Of a stretch of 38,886 bases of DNA, positions 38,191 through 38,886 are shown piece after piece. The position numbers and the translations under genes are program-made. Position 1 is the first letter of the stretch. Each line of letters starts with the position of its first letter. The stretch covers positions 1 to 38,886 of the forward strand of contig JACPJP010000021.1 of NCBI GenBank assembly GCA_016187495.1, read 5' to 3'. Origin of the DNA: Candidatus Woesearchaeota archaeon (lineage in GTDB: Archaea; Nanobdellota; Nanobdellia; Woesearchaeales; GW2011-AR4). Under the pieces are notes generated by a model. That model did no database searches. It was not told the DNA's origin and saw only the letters and a list, made by a program, of their open reading frames with translations.

Positions 38191-38775
38191 ATGAAAAGAG
38201 GTGCAGATATATTTATTGTTGCTGCGTTGATTTTTATATTGTTTTCTTGGCAGGTATTTGCAGCAGGCGGAGGTGGCGGCGGAGGTGGCAGTTCCGGTTT
38301 AGGATTTACCAGCTCAAGAGATTCCGTTTTTACTCTTGTAAATATGGATTATTCCGCAAAGTTTTCCCTGAAAAACAATACCAAATATGAGCTTAAAGTA
38401 AACGTTGATGATGGCAATGTTACTGTAAATTTCGGAAGCTATTACTTTGAACTGAAAGATGGAGATAATTTTGCCGATTTAAATGAAAATGGTCTTGCCG
38501 ACATAAATTTTAAACTTGAAAGTATTAAAGGCTCTAGAGCAGATATAAGGATTATTGATGCTGGAGAGCAAATTCAGATTAAAAAAGATGTAGAAAAAAA
38601 TGAGAAGCTGAAAATAGAGGAAAGGATAAAAGGAGAGAAGGAAAATAACGAAGAAGGATTAAAATGCGGAAATCTTAGTGCACTAAAAGAGAGGGTAAAA
38701 TGCAGGCTTGAGCAGGAAGAAGAACAAGAAGAGGAATTAAATCTGTCAGCCTGTCCCACAATTCACAACAAATAA
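38191..38775 (+). CDS. Secreted Gly-rich protein with DxNxNGxxD motif, unknown function
   Basis: 194 residues. A signal peptide (about 1-25, KRGADIFIVAALIFILFSWQ, cleavage near VFA) is followed by a run of eight or more Gly and two Ser, then a beta-rich stretch of about 80 residues containing DLNENGLADINFKLESIKGS, a DxNxNGxxD sequence that could bind calcium. A highly charged Lys/Glu part (about 130-185) then ends in LSACPTIHNK. No enzyme family recognised. The end looks abrupt and a possible transposase gene begins 55 nt downstream, so the tail may be truncated by an insertion. Confidence 0.6.
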   Translation: MKRGADIFIVAALIFILFSWQVFAAGGGGGGGGSSGLGFTSSRDSVFTLVNMDYSAKFSLKNNTKYELKVNVDDGNVTVNFGSYYFELKDGDNFADLNENGLADINFKLESIKGSRADIRIIDAGEQIQIKKDVEKNEKLKIEERIKGEKENNEEGLKCGNLSALKERVKCRLEQEEEQEEELNLSACPTIHNK

Positions 38776-38830
38776 ATACTAGTTCTCGTCTATAAATTAC
38801 AAAATTATCGTCAGCAAAAGAGGTGATTTT

Positions 38831-38886
38831 ATGGCGTACATTACATCAAACAAAAGCCAAAACTGGCTTCTGCCCTTGTCAATAAA
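38831..38886 (+). CDS. 5' end of a gene cut by the window, possible transposase
   Basis: The first 18 codons give MAYITSNKSQNWLLPLSI, following SD AGAGGTGAT at 38819-38827. The Q-N-W-L-L-P-x-S-I start resembles N-termini of IS1182-like or related transposases that continue with an acidic D-x-I/V-P motif. That continuation is beyond the window, so the call is only a suggestion. Confidence 0.35.
   Translation, partial: MAYITSNKSQNWLLPLSI

Overview
The window reads as a stretch of an AT-rich archaeal chromosome, most likely from a DPANN archaeon (Woesearchaeota/Pacearchaeota-like; the lineage is inferred from gene content only). Archaeal markers are the S10/spc-type ribosomal protein cluster with eS4, eL32, eL19, eL14 and eL34, an aIF1/SUI1 gene, SecY plus an EMC3/DUF106 insertase, a class I CCA-adding enzyme, a Hef helicase-nuclease, an archaeal PheST pair, an archaeal-type pilin, and TATA boxes about 25 nt ahead of leaderless genes. 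DPANN-like features are a primase that joins a PriS-like catalytic domain to a PriL-like Fe-S domain in one chain, a bacterial-type gyrase A, and reduced accessory gene content.

Layout. 1-4900: a TraB-family protein, a PRC-barrel protein, and a minus-strand operon cca > sugar nucleotidyltransferase > DedA/VTT protein > SEC59-like lipid kinase. 4976-10685: a CPA1-type antiporter, gyrA on the opposite strand, and a CPA2/KefB-type antiporter with an RCK domain. 10686-18843: accessory and information-processing genes (tiny zinc ribbon, Hef, nitrilase-family hydrolase, HtpX, K+ channel, tiny Cys/His protein, thioredoxin-like protein, Toprim protein, fused primase), separated by unusually structured intergenic DNA. 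19008-33421: a ribosomal operon from uL3 to uL15, then SecY and the EMC3-like insertase, all on the plus strand with almost no spacing. 33451-38096: pilin (minus), eL34, eL14, then pheS-pheT (minus). The window ends with a secreted Gly-rich protein and the first codons of what may be a transposase.

How it works together. The centre of the window is translation (27 ribosomal or translation-factor genes), co-translational membrane insertion (SecY, EMC3-like), tRNA maturation and charging (Cca, PheST), and DNA replication and repair (gyrase, Hef, primase). Operon-internal genes are mostly joined as TAA-A-ATG with no Shine-Dalgarno, while first genes carry either a GGTG-type SD or a TATA box placed for leaderless transcription.

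The best candidates for something undescribed are: (1) a related structured repeat upstream of both Hef and primase, one copy lying inside a 371-bp segment with 13-bp terminal inverted repeats; (2) a GC-rich string of four mini-hairpins inserted in frame in the eL32 tail; (3) the single-chain primase; (4) two tiny cysteine-rich proteins in apparent intergenic gaps; (5) a possible polyprenyl-carrier module behind cca; and (6) several active-site substitutions (antiporter ND to NT, Hef ERK to EFK, Cca third carboxylate to Glu, GyrA Ser83 to Val). No tRNA, rRNA or CRISPR was recognised.
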